A program made the position numbers and the translations under genes. From positions 125,195 to 162,212 of the forward strand of contig WELB01000073.1 in assembly GCA_009602725.1 (NCBI GenBank): a DNA stretch of 37,018 nucleotides. The letters run 5' to 3'. How positions within the stretch are numbered: the first letter of the stretch is position 1; every line of letters starts with the position of its first letter. The notes beneath the pieces are model-generated. The model was not told the DNA's origin, did not search any database, and saw only the letters and a list, made by a program, of their open reading frames with translations. This DNA comes from Spirogloea muscicola (taxonomy: Eukaryota; Streptophyta; Zygnematophyceae; Spirogloeales; Spirogloeaceae). Shown in pieces: positions 1 to 9,831 of this stretch.

Positions 1-268
1 TCCCCCTGACGAAAGCCGGAGGCCGCAGCGAGAGCACGGCCAGCACGCAGATGCAAGGCGTGGGCCATGGACCGCTGGAGGGAGACGGACAAGCGCATAC
101 GATACACCTGAGCCCACGAGCCAGCGGCGTTGAAGTCAGCCGGCTCACCGCGCCTGCGGGACACAGCGCGCCGTGCAAGCCTGGCCAACAGGTCGAGCCA
201 GTGGGATCCGAGAGCCCCGTGCACGTCCACAGCCAGGGGGACGAACTCGTCGGCAGCCGGGTGAAAGT
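1..268 (-). mobile_element. Truncated retroelement copy (C-terminal coding part)
   Basis: This stretch is nearly identical to about 23414-23681, with only a few mismatches such as ggaggg against gggagg near position 80. On the minus strand it encodes part of the conserved C-terminal module of the element family, including residues ALHLRAGRAL and FVPLAVDVHGALG. Similarity stops abruptly near 268, where the sequence changes into a tail-type repeat. That is a truncation or recombination breakpoint. The copy runs off the left edge of the window. Family assignment is explained at 23182-24018. Confidence 0.7.
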
Positions 269-760
269 AAGGCAGCGGCCGTGAGAGGCCAGCCCTCTGA
301 AATGGACAAAAGTGAATGGAGAAGGCCTACGAGCCAACAATAGCCAAGAGAAGTTTCAGACGGAATCAAGCAACAGCTCTTTGAATGTAAGGCAATGGCT
401 GTGAAAGGCCAGCCCAAAGGATTGAACAAGGTCTGAAAGGGCCAGGAAGACATCACGAAAAACACTATGGAACTCCTCTGTCTCCGTTACTTCTGTGAAA
501 GAGAATGCAGCTGCTGATATGAATAGAGCGGCTGTAAAAGTGCAAGTGAGCGCTCCATGTTCTCTGTCAGCAAGTGCAGCTCGAGATACCCTTTCGACCC
601 TTGTATAGGCTCGCCTCTCGTAGCCATTGCCTCACATTCAGGAGCTGTTTCTCTTTGCGTTGGGCCATTGCCTTGCATTCAAAGAGCTTTCTCTTTTTCT
701 GTCGTCGTTGGGTCAATAACTTCCATGCACAAATGCGAGCATCACGGACACACTTACCAA
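269..760. repeat. Element tail-type repeats in both orientations
   Basis: This gene-free stretch holds degenerate copies of the recurring motif in which GGCTGTGARAGGCCAGCCC is followed by an A-rich spacer. Minus-sense units lie near 278-300 and 388-415. Plus-sense counterparts of the type GGGCCATTGCCTTGCATTCA lie near 600-690. The same motif forms the 3' tail of better preserved copies at 23182-23300 and 26826-26900. No gene is recognisable here. Confidence 0.5.
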
Positions 761-842
761 AAGCTTAGCCATAGGCTCTCCAGTTGTCGTCTCGCGCTAC
801 TGGGCTTCTTGTTCTGCTCACGCCCCAGCTCCCTGGCAGCTC

Positions 843-882
843 GGCCGCCGCCGCCGCCGCCGCCGCCACCGCGCCGCCGCCC
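843..882 (+). repeat. (CCG)n tract upstream of the NDPK gene
   Basis: An imperfect CCG trinucleotide run about 60-100 bases before the NDPK start codon, probably in its 5' UTR or promoter. Similar GGC runs occur inside the first exons of two other genes here, encoding glycine near 5210 and 13640. Confidence 0.6.
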
Positions 883-941
883 CCCATCTGCGCAGCTTAC
901 CCTCTCAACGCCCGCCGCCATTCTCAGCTCAGTCCTCCGCC

Positions 942-2396
942 ATGGCCGAACAGACGTACATCATGGTCAAGCCCGACGGCGTACATCGCAACCTGGTCTG
1001 TCCATTTGTTACCCCTCATTTTGTTGCTGGACGCCCCCCGTTTACCAGCCCATCGTTCCAGCACCCAAATGACGGGTAGTCGTTACGTTCGCCGCATGAC
1101 CTAGCTTCCAGAGAGCAACATACTCTAGCCTTCAATGTGGTCTACTCAAGCGCTTGCCACCACTTGAGACATTGTGAGGGCTTAAGGAGGAATCTGCGCA
1201 GCGCCCCCGCAGCTCCCTGACTCAGCGCACACCTGTTACGCAGGTAGGAGAGATCATTCAGCGCTTCGAGCGCAAGGGTTTCACTCTTCGAGGTGAGCTT
1301 GACTAGCCCAGTTAGCACATGTATCAAGGGGCCCTGCATTTGTCATGAATTTCCTTTGCATCGCAACCTGGGACAATCAAAATCTGTGAGCGCATCAGAC
1401 GAGCCCGCTTCAGTCACAATCAAGGTTGTCTTCTGGTAGCTGTGCTCGAGTTTGTCATGATGGAGTCACGCGGTGCTCTCGGTTTAGAGGGAAGCCATAT
1501 CAAGCCAAAATACGATTCAGGCAAAGCTTGTGCAAAGTATGGGGCTACACAAAGTGAAGCCCTATGCTGAGGGGGGCTAGGGTAAGCGTGCAAACACAGG
1601 CTGAAGAAGGACTTCAGTACCTACGAGTGAGCACATCATGGAGGTCACATATATCTGATTCATATACTCACGCACTCAGTACTTCCATTGCCCAAACTTC
1701 TCTAGGTCTGAAGCTAAGAACCGTGGAACGAGGCTTTGCGGAGAAGCATTACACCGACCTGTCTTCCAAGCCCTTCTTCAGCAGCCTTGTTGATTACATC
1801 ATTTCTGGCCCTGTCGTTGCCATGGTTTGGGAGGGCAAGGGTGTTGTGGCCACTGGCAGGACTATTATTGGAGCCACAAATCCAGCTGCATCAGCCCCTG
1901 GAACCATTCGTGGTGACTACGCAGTTGAGATTGGAAGGTAATTATTCCTCACAATACCAACTCGAACATGTTGTTGCTGTTTGATTGGCCATGCTCTGCA
2001 CCTTGCTCGTGGCGTGTTGCAGCTACAAGATCATGGGTAGAGATTGTCATTCATCAGCACAACGAAAGTCTCAGATCAGGAGAAAGTAGTGATATTTTTC
2101 TTGGCTGCAGTCAAAAGTCTCTGGCTGAGGAATAGCATCTTACAAACAGATCAGGATTCCTCCGCTGCACAGTGTACATTGCAGTACCACTGCGTGATTT
2201 CTGGACTGTGGCTCACTGAGTGCTTTGAGTGCTTTGAGTGCTTTGACATCACAAGCTCATTCGTCTCGTGCTGCTCTCCAGGAATATCATTCATGGTTCT
2301 GACTCGGTGGAGAACGCGCAGAAAGAGATCGCTCTGTGGTTCCCAGAAGGCGTTGTCGAGTGGCAGCCAGCCCTCAAGCCTTGGATCAGCGAGTAG
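942..2396 (+). CDS. NDPK1: Nucleoside diphosphate kinase (4 exons)
   Basis: Transfers the gamma phosphate of ATP to NDPs through a phosphohistidine intermediate; this short form without a transit peptide is probably cytosolic. Exons: 942-995, 1244-1292, 1706-1937, 2282-2396. They sum to 450 nt, giving 149 residues, the usual length for the family. The ATG sits in a GCCATGG context. Visible motifs are [13 protein letters not shown] at the N-terminus, [46 protein letters not shown], and the active-site block [10 protein letters not shown] with catalytic His about residue 116. The ending [14 protein letters not shown] is typical. All phases agree (0, 1, 2). The first donor is unusual (CTG|GTCTGT); the others are GTGAGC and GTAATT. 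Intron 2 carries a copy of a dispersed repeat (1531-1635) and intron 3 a 9-bp triplication (about 2219-2246). I see no frameshift or missing key residue, so the gene looks intact. Confidence 0.95.
1531..1635 (-). repeat. Dispersed ~100-bp repeat, copy 1 (inside NDPK intron 2)
   Basis: Begins TGCAAAGTATGGGGCTACAC and ends near ACGAGTGAGCACATC. It aligns with 3031-3128 and 4538-4643. The minus-strand reading ends in the peptide signature LTRVYQ-like seen at the C-terminus of the local retroelement, so it is probably a second type of 3' tail of that family. Confidence 0.6.
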
Positions 2397-3030
2397 ACTC
2401 TCACTTACTTTGGCTGGGACACGAAGGGAAAGATTTGGGATTCACTGGACGTGTCTGGACGTAAACTTGACGCTTTGCACTTCTAGCTTGCAAGATGTTA
2501 GATTGAGTCCTTGAATTTGCAGAAGGAGGGCAGAAAGGGATGTGGAAAGTGTGTTGTGAGTTGCATGGTCACGGGTGGCTCTGTAGCAGGCTACATTATT
2601 CATCCTTCCCTCCGGCCCATTTGATCCCCTCAACCTTCCATATGCTCCTTCCCTCCTTTTTCGTCTGGGCAGTTGCCTCTGCATGGCCTTCTCATGTACT
2701 CGCCTTTAGATATTCTGCACTCCTTTGTACATAAGTTGCCTTCACATCTCGTGCATGATCTGGGGTGCGGCCTAGATCTGCCACCCTACAGATTACTTCA
2801 GCCGGGACAACAGTGAGTGTCAAGTGGTGCCCTTTCTTACTTGAGTGGGTGCATTTTGGTCACCTGGTGTTAGTTGAGTAGCCTGCTCAACAGGCCATGT
2901 TGGTAGGTGCCCAGTCCATCGGGTTTAGGGTCCTCCTCACCGCGGCATCTGCAGCTGAACCTGGATTTGCATCTGACAAGCTGGGCTTCCCAAGGAAGCT
3001 GTGAAGTATTCATGTAGGAGGCAAAGGAAT
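2397..3030. other. NDPK 3' flank, no gene seen
   Basis: Probably holds the NDPK 3' UTR and intergenic DNA. Open frames here are short, and I recognise no protein motifs or RNA genes. Confidence 0.4.
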
Positions 3031-3128
3031 TGCAAAGTATGGGGTCACACACAGCGAAGCCCTAGTCCAGGAGGAAGCAGGACGAAAGCACGGCTGGAGG
3101 GGGGCTCTGATACACACGAGTGAGCATA
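3031..3128 (-). repeat. Dispersed ~100-bp repeat, copy 2
   Basis: Shares TGCAAAGTATGGGG, CACACAGCGAAGCCCTAG, GAAAGCACGGCTGGAGG and ACGAGTGAGCA with the copies at 1531-1635 and 4538-4643. The minus-strand translation across the ACGAGTGAGC end gives LTRVYQS, the element C-terminal signature. Confidence 0.65.
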
Positions 3129-3599
3129 GACAATATATAAGAGAGGCTCAGGAAGCCGGAGCACCACCACAAAGAGGGGTTACTACAACATAATGAAGAG
3201 AATGCGAGGACAGCTTTGGGACAGCGCTCTCCTGGCCCCTTCAGGTTAATTCTTTCTCTGGGCTGGCCAATCACAGCAATCGCCCTCTACTAGTAGCGTC
3301 ATTCTTCTGTTTTCATTAATAGCAGGAATATACTGGAAGAGGAGAGGTCTCTGAGCGAAGGGACGTGACTCCCAAAGGGGCAGTAGCCGTATGTAATCAG
3401 TCAGTGGTGTAGGTGATGGGGACGAGCTGTAGGGACAAGTGACAAGAGGTGCTCCTCTATATTCTGATGCGCTACGACCTAAGAAAATTCTTCCCAGGAG
3501 GGAGCATGGCCCAAGAAAGAGTGGAGAAGGTGCAAAGCGGCCGGCAAAAGCGAAAAACAAGAGATGGGGCAGGACGACGCCAGAAGGTAGTAAGTAGAG

Positions 3600-4060
3600 C
3601 CTAGTATCCTGCTTTTTCCTCATGGACGTCGTCCTAACCGACAGCTTCCGGACGAAGGGCCCCGTAACTTCTGAGACCGGCTATGCCGTGAAGGTGGCCG
3701 AACAGAAGAAGTTGCACAAGTACAAGGACCACCCGGCGTGTGATACCCCTTTTAACCCCTGGCCATGGACATCCATGGGTGTTACGGGGGTCGGTGGTCC
3801 TCGTTACTTTCGCTGCTGGCATCTCAAGCTGACCAGCGGCGCCGGGAACAGGGTGCAGCCCTTCCCGGCGGCTCGGTGCCTTTGGGTCTTGTGTCCTGCT
3901 ACCGTATGCGTTTGTCTATGTCGCTACAGCGTTCCCAAGCGCTTGCTTTGCATCGCCGCGCTGGTCGTGCCCTTGCAGCAGCCTCTGGCTTGCGCAGCGG
4001 GGTTGCTCTTCCTCCCCTCAGCTCATCTGACTTCCTACTGCTGACACGGGGTTACCAAGA
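3600..4060 (+). pseudogene. Frameshifted retroelement C-terminal ORF, plus-strand copy
   Basis: The reading starts in one frame (DVVLTDSFRTKGPVTSETGY, then AVKVAEQKKLHKYKDHP at 3622-3750). It continues in another frame from about 3765 (DIHGCYG, then RMRLSMSLQRSQALALHRRA and GRALAAASG, ending SDFLLLTRGYQE near 4055). These blocks appear in the same order as in the intact-frame copy at 23359-24018. At least one frameshift is needed, so this is a dead copy. The homology is internal to the window. The assignment to a reverse-transcriptase-type C-terminus is from memory of similar plant and algal proteins. Confidence 0.6.
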
Positions 4061-4179
4061 GCGCCCTGCCTGCCTAGCCTGTGGCTCCGTCATGAACACC
4101 TGTATGCATCTGGCTGGCTTTCACAGCCGCTCTTTTAATATCAGCAGCCGCTTTCTTTTTTTTTTGGCGCCATTCTGCC

Positions 4180-4480
4180 CTTTCAGACCTTGTCCGATCC
4201 TTTGGGCTGGCCTCTCACAGCCACTGCTGTCAATGTGGAAGGGCTGTTTCCTTCAATAAGAAGAGAGGGTGCACAGTGCGCTTGAATGAAAGGGAGGCCA
4301 TAATAAGCCAACACTGTGTTCATGCAGAAGAAAGTGCTCGCCCATAGAAGGCAGGGGCTGTGTCGAAAGGCCAGCCCAGAAAGAATAGACAAGGTCCAAA
4401 GAGCCGGAAGGCGCCTAAATCCATACAGCTAGACACTAGACTACCGCATATGGAAGCTTAGTAACCACGAGTGAGCAGCG
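4180..4480. repeat. Retroelement tail modules
   Basis: A plus-sense unit GGGCTGGCCTCTCACAGCC lies at about 4203-4222. A minus-sense unit (CGAAAGGCCAGCCCAGAAAG, ATAGACAAGGTCC) lies near 4364-4400. It is followed by the C-terminal signature GTAACCACGAGTGAG at about 4460 in minus sense. There is no intact ORF. Confidence 0.5.
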
Positions 4481-4537
4481 GCAAGTAGGAGTATCTCGCA
4501 GCTGGGAGTTACTCCGACTTGCTGCTGCAAAAGGAAG

Positions 4538-4643
4538 TGCGAAGGATGGGGCTACACACAGCGAAGCCCTAGGCTAAGGAGGGGCTGAGGAACTAGGGTG
4601 AAAGCACGGCTGGAGGGAGGCTTCAGTATTGACCGAGTGCTCT
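4538..4643 (-). repeat. Dispersed ~100-bp repeat, copy 3
   Basis: Third copy of the repeat at 1531-1635 and 3031-3128, with the shared core GGGGCTACACACAGCGAAGC and GAAAGCACGGCTGGAGGGAG. It diverges after the CGAGTG at about 4634. The interval 4644-5113 up to the cyclophilin start shows no gene that I recognise. Confidence 0.6.
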
Positions 4644-5113
4644 CGCTGTCACCATCGCCCTCTCTTGGAGGATATCTCTCCCTACACCTGCTCTGATACT
4701 CTGCCCTCGTTTCGGCACCGCTTCCGTAATGTATTCGACGGCAATGACTTGGAAAAGACCGAGTATGTGTGCTATTACGCGGTTTTTGTGTATTCTCCAT
4801 TGTAGATCCGTTTTCCAGATTGGAGACAAACCTGCACTTTTCACAAGTCGTGCGTCGCTACCTGCCCGTGAAGCTGCCTGCTGCAGGCTGCAACTTCACA
4901 TCAATTGGGCAGGAGCTTGAGAGCATGCATGGGCACGGCCAAGGGCTTCACCTGACAGGACAGCGTGTACTGATCGACGGAGGGCTAAAGCGGCCAAGGA
5001 CAGGCTGAGGCACGTTCTACAGAAGGTGGGGTGAACATAGGCGAAGACCGCCACCAAGAAAGTCGCATCCCCGCATAACCACCAACAGTGGCCAGGCGCC
5101 CCTCGTGGCCGCC

Positions 5114-7185
5114 ATGGCGGCGCCGCGGCTGCGCCCGCGCCCTCGGCCGCCGCAATTTTTCCTTCTCGTCTCGTGCCTCTACGCCACGGCTGCGTCGGCT
5201 GCCGCGCTTGGCGGCGGCGGCGGCGGCGGCGGCAGCGGCGACCTCCGGCGGCAAGGGGAGTGGCAGGAGCCCCTCATGGGGCCCGAGCGCGTCGTCTTCC
5301 AGGTGCCGCTCCCCTCGACGCCTCACCTTGCCATGGCCTTGCACAGTAGAGTTCACTGCAATCAAGCATAGTCCTTGTCCTGCCCTCTCATGATCGCATT
5401 GCTAGCCGTAGTACCTCAGGCCTGTGCATTATGCCAGCCAACTTGTCATGGCTGGCATAACCTGTGACCTGCTTCCGTGTGAAGGCAGTAGAGAACATGC
5501 CAATGCAGGGCCTCAATTGCGCATCACGCGGCTGTACAGGATGTACCACGTCATGAAACCCATTTCTCTCAGACACATCCCTCAGGCCTCTGCAGGGTGC
5601 AGCACTTGATTCGACCTTCTTGGGCAACTGAAACAGACGAGCCAGGGCGACATTGTCTTTGGCTTCTTCCCGGAGGTGGCTCCCGTAACTGTAGCGCACA
5701 TCTCCACGTTGGCCCGCCTCGGATGCTACAACGGGAACCACTTCTTCAGGGTGATTGTGCTAACATGACGAGCCCCTTGTTGAAAGCGAGTCAGACCTGT
5801 GCAGGCCTTCAACTTCCTTTCAAGTACTTTCAGATTTACGGGCCCTATCCTCAACAAGCACAAAGATGCCTTCAGTCAAGCACATTTTGACGTCCTGTGG
5901 CAGTCATCATCACATATTGCTAACATGCTGGCGTCACCTGTGAACAGGTTGACAGAGGCTTTGTCGCTCAAGTAGCTGCAGTCATTGGTGGTCGCAAAGC
6001 AGCACTAAATGCAGAACAACAGGTGGAGGCAGAAAAATCTGTAGTTGGAGAGTTCTCCCCAGTCAAGCATGTCCGTGGAGTGCTTTCCATGGGGAGGTAG
6101 GTTCCTAGCTTGCCAACGGAACCAGCCCATCAGATGCTGCTGGGCTGGTTGTGGTAGCCCCCATTTGGTACCTGAAGTTGCATAAGATTTATTGATTTCA
6201 CAAACAATACCAAACAGGTCTTATGAATCAGGTACGACGATCCTGATAGCGCGACCTCATCTTTCTCTATTTTGCTTGGTGATGCTCCGCACTTGGATGA
6301 GAAGGTGATATTCATACTTGATGATGCGAGAGCCATTGTTGCTTGAGCTTGCAGTTACACGCTCAGTTTGGCACTGCAGTCGTTTGCTAACTGCTCCTCA
6401 AGCTTTTCCAAGCTCGAGCAGCACCAAGCACGAGCCTGATTATTCTTGAAGCGAAACAACGTTTGAGCTGTGCAGTATGCTGTCTTTGGGAAGATAGTAA
6501 GTGGAGATGAGACATTGAAGAAAATGGAGGAGCTCCCAACAAAGACGGAAGGAATATTTGTCATGGTAAGGTCTCCATTCCAGGCATGCTCAATAAAGAT
6601 GGAGCCTTTGCAATGACTTCGAAATATTGGGCACACCCTGTCTTCTCAATCTGCTTGATCAATCTGGACACTCTCAGCTGTACTTACCCCTCAAATTTTC
6701 CCCCACAGCCTGTTGAACGGATAACCATAAGTTCCACTTATGTTTACGGCAAGCATCTAGTCCTTGTGCTCTACTTTAGACCTCATTGATTATCTTCTGA
6801 GTAATTCCAGTCAGGTTGATACTTGGTTGCTGCTCCTTGTGCTTGTATGTCCAATTCCTGCATAATTGCAAGTCAATTGCAAGTCAATACCAATATGCAA
6901 TCACGACAGCTAGCATCACAGCTCATTCCTGCACGATATTTGGGTGGTTGTGCGGGGCTGCAGATGTACGTGGGCCTGATTTTTGCTGCAGAGATGTTGA
7001 GGCACTGAAGCGACAACTTCAGATGACAGAGCATCGACTGGAAGCAGTCGTAAGTATAGCTGTCCTTTTCTGTGGCTCTTGTTTCTTGTTTCAGAGCATC
7101 AATGTCTTGGTGGGTCATCATTCAGTACCAGTCTGACACTTCTGGTGCTCTATTGCTTCATCAGAGAAGAAAATGCCTACCTTGA
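5114..7185 (+). CDS. CYP23: CYP23-type cyclophilin (8 exons)
   Basis: A cyclophilin-fold protein of the plant CYP23 type, probably secretory. Exons: 5114-5302, 5637-5750, 5948-6096, 6232-6304, 6476-6565, 6709-6748, 6964-7049, 7165-7185; 762 nt, 253 residues. The ATG is in GCCGCCATGG. Residues about 14-32 form a hydrophobic signal or anchor (FFLLVSCLYATAASAAA), followed by a Gly run from a GGC repeat. The domain starts at RVVFQTSQGDIVFGFFPEVA and contains NHFFRVDRGFVAQ, HVRGVLSMGRYDDPDS, SFSILLGDAPHLDEKYAVFG and ERITISSTYVY. A short charged C-terminus (LKRQLQMTEHRLEAV) may form a coiled coil and ends KCLP. The residues matching human cyclophilin A Gln111, Trp121 and His126 appear as Ser, His and Tyr, so classical prolyl isomerase activity may be weak. 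Intron 6 uses a GC donor. From memory the Arabidopsis protein is about 226 residues; the difference lies in the N-terminus. Confidence 0.92.
6749..6963 (+). other. GC-AG intron in the CYP23 gene
   Basis: The exon ends TACG|GCAAGC and the next begins CAG|ATGTACG. Joining them restores the Asp codon GAT and keeps the frame. No GT donor nearby gives an in-frame join. Confidence 0.7.
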
Positions 7186-7845
7186 TTCACCTTGATGTAG
7201 GGACAACTCCCAAGAGCAAAGAGTTGGAAAGACCTGCTGCCAAGCATTGGAGGCCCTTTTGAGACATCACATACAGTGACAATTGAACATCGACTCAAAT
7301 CCGATAGGGCGACTCGGTTGCCACTTAGCGAGATGTGTGCGTCTCTGGTTGTCTACGTGTCAGATCTATGGATTGACTAGCTCCTTAGTCATCCTTGTAT
7401 TAGCGAAGTGAAGTAGACATCTATTGCTGTGCACCATAATTAAGCGACGATCTCCAGAGGTCACTTTCATTTGTGGTGTTAATGATGATCTTTGCAGTAA
7501 CATTTGCAAAAGAGGACTTGTTGTTACAGTTGCAGTCAATCTGCCATGTGGCACCCTCTCATTTTTACTCGCCGAAGTCATTAGACTCGGGAGCCACCGT
7601 GGAAGTGCAAGGCAGGTGGCGAGAATCGTGGGCTGCCACAATATGATAAGCACTCGCATGGGCATGGCGTTTGTAAGTAGACGGTCTATGCTGAGGAACA
7701 AATGATGCAGCTCTCGCACTGCGGCTGCGGCAACGATATGCCCGCTCAGAAATAGGGGAGTCCGTGAGAGGCGAGTGGGTAGGCCTACGCTCAGCTACGT
7801 CGAGACGCTCCTAACGCCTTACCAGAGGCAGGCAGAAGAGTGGTC
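7186..7845. other. CYP23 3' flank, no gene seen
   Basis: Presumably 3' UTR and intergenic DNA. Minus and plus ORFs of about 90-117 codons overlap at 7366-7719, but they show no family motif or splice logic and are probably chance frames. Confidence 0.4.
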
Positions 7846-7849
7846 TGCC

Positions 7850-8250
7850 ACAGAGGGTGGTGGCTGTGAGGGGCCAGCGCAAGAATATCAGGTATAAGCC
7901 CTTTCAGCAGAAGGCAAGTGGGGTGGGAATGCAGCCATAAGTGACTGACTGGGTCATTAGGAAGCCCAACACGAGAATGCTAACCTCTCCGCAGAAACAA
8001 GTGGCTACAACGGACAGCTACTCGATAACGCCTAGTCAACAGCCGCAAGTCAGAGTAGACGTAGCACCGAAAGTCAACAGAAAAGAAAACAGCTCTTCCA
8101 CATCGACAGCAGTGGCTGTGTGAGGCCAGCCCAAAGGATGGACAAGGTCTGAAAGGGCCGGATGGCGCAATAAGCAGGATAGTAGTCTCTAAGACGTCAG
8201 CAACTGGGCTCTCATCCTCTAGTGAGTGAGTGCAAGTCAGAAAAGGCAGA
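7850..8250 (-). mobile_element. Decayed retroelement tails
   Basis: Contains GGCTGTGAGGGGCCAGC (about 7863) and GGCTGTGTGAGGCCAGCCCA (about 8113), with ATGGACAAGGTCTGAAAGGG downstream. The minus-strand signature SDLRLLTRRY is encoded at about 8019-8062, and SDLHSLTRG at about 8212-8245. These are fragments of the same family as 23182-24018. Confidence 0.55.
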
Positions 8251-8377
8251 AAAAGACAGAGAAGGCGCCAACATGAAAGGACGTACCACGAAGGCAGAAG
8301 GGGTTGGCCACAAGTGATGGCCGCCCTTCGGCGGCGGTTGGGCCCACTGGGGGGTTGGCGATGAGAGAAGGCGCGCG

Positions 8378-9125
8378 GTGCGCATGAAGGGGAAGCTGAG
8401 CTCGACGGGGCGCCGCGGCATCCTCGAAGGGCCGTTGCCGGTTCAAAATTGGAAATACGAACGGGAAAGAGCGGAAGTGGGGGGCCCTGCCGCGGCCGCC
8501 GGACGGGAGGGGCCGTTCGTGGGGGACCGGCGTTGTTTCCCATCAGGTTGGGAACGTCAGGGACGTGAGCCCCGGGGGGCTTCCCGATCACCCGCCCGCC
8601 GGCAGAGCGGCGGCAGCCCCAGACTGCGTCTGCGGCCGCGCCGTCTCGCGGACACGGCGCCCGCCGCACCTCCGCCGTCGCTGGCCAGCAGCACACCAAA
8701 CGAGGGACTCGACGCCGAGCAGGCCGTCTCGCTCGACGGCTGGCCGCCGCCGCCGCCGCANGCGCCGTGGCGCTGCACGCGCCGCCGGCGCCCGCTGTGG
8801 CCTTCGTGCGCCTCTGCCTGCCGCCGGCCCCGCAGGCGGCGAGACGGGCCCAGCTGGAGCAGGTCGTAGAAGGCATCGAGGAGCCGGAGGACGGCGACGA
8901 GGCCGAGGCGTCGTTCACGCCGCCGTCGTCGACGCCGTCGCCGTCGCGCTCCTCCGACGGCTGCTGGCCCAGCGACGCGTCCTCCGATGGCTCTCCGGCC
9001 GCCGCGGAGGCGCCCGGAGACCCGCCGGCGGCCCTGGCGCTCACCAAGGCGCTCCTGGAGCTCCAGAGCCTGGCCCTCGGCTACCCCGACTACGACGCCT
9101 CCACCATCCCCTTACCTTGCACGCA
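8378..9125 (+). CDS. GC-rich open block, coding strand uncertain, interrupted by an ambiguous base
   Basis: A very GC-rich block with long open frames on both strands. On plus, the part after 8761 reads through a Pro/Ala-rich stretch, an acidic segment (EGIEEPEDGDEAEASF), a Ser/Pro segment, and ALTKALLELQSLALGYPDYD near 9037-9096. The composition looks like real protein. The part before 8761 is Arg/Gly/Pro rich and in a different frame relative to the N at 8761. On minus, an open frame runs 9047-7980, but its C-terminal third is retroelement tail, which argues against it. I do not recognise a family. It may be the first exon of a gene whose remaining exons I cannot find, or a 5' leader. Confidence 0.25.
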
Positions 9126-9831
9126 TAGCTCGCTGCGCTCAGCGCTGCCACGGGATACCGCCGGGGGACCGGCCATGGCGCCGTTTGTGACTGACAAGAG
9201 TCGTGGGGCCCTGTTATACGGCCAGAGGGGCACGCCTGTATCTTGGAGAAGGGTATTCTCTGGGCATTGTCATGCCGCGATTCCATCACACTTATCCTGT
9301 GCTGTCGGGGTCGACCGTTTGCATGGCAGACGATGGCCAACACTTACCACTTACAATTAGTTGGACTCTCTTCCTCTACCTTCTCCAAAGCTCACATGAC
9401 CACAGCCACAGCATGATGGTTACGGCTGGTGGCTTAGACTGTGGCACTACAGCCTCCCAGGGGCCGTTGATTGTGCCACAGTGTCACCACATAGCATCTG
9501 CGCCAACATCTAGTTGATCGAAGCTTGCGCTCAAAGCTAACAAGCGTTGGCATACGCATGAGGAAGTCTGTAATCTACGTCGAGAATACGCCCAACATTA
9601 TGCAGCCTGTGACAACAGCCTGTGGACTGTGGTCAGAATAAGCTTGTGAGCTGCATGCCAGCACCTGCATGGTTCTTTGCCATCTGGAACAGCCAATTAT
9701 TCCTGCCCTTAGGAGGCAGTGTCTACATCGGCTGTCACTTTGTAAAACCAGAGCAAATGCATATCTCCGCAAGCTTTCCTCAATAGATAGGAATGTGCAG
9801 ATGATAACATCAAGAAGTGAGGGGCACACAA
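9126..9831. other. Spacer, no gene seen
   Basis: Probably includes the 3' UTR of the minus-strand PAP2-like gene that ends at 9832. Only short ORFs, with no recognisable motif. Confidence 0.4.

Noticed and set aside
4985-5365. 126-codon minus-strand ORF with an Ala run
   Set aside because: Antisense shadow of the GC-rich first exon of the cyclophilin gene; the Ala run is the reverse of the GGC repeat.
6350-6372. TTGCAG acceptor followed by a frame reading LHAQFG in the cyclophilin gene, considered as a mini-exon
   Set aside because: Skipping it gives LDEKYAVFGK, which matches the family exactly in phase 0; a mini-exon would need a non-GT donor.
7980-9047. 355-codon minus-strand ORF
   Set aside because: Its C-terminal third is retroelement tail with the SDLRLLTRRY signature and it crosses an ambiguous base; GC-rich antisense reading is the likelier explanation for the rest.
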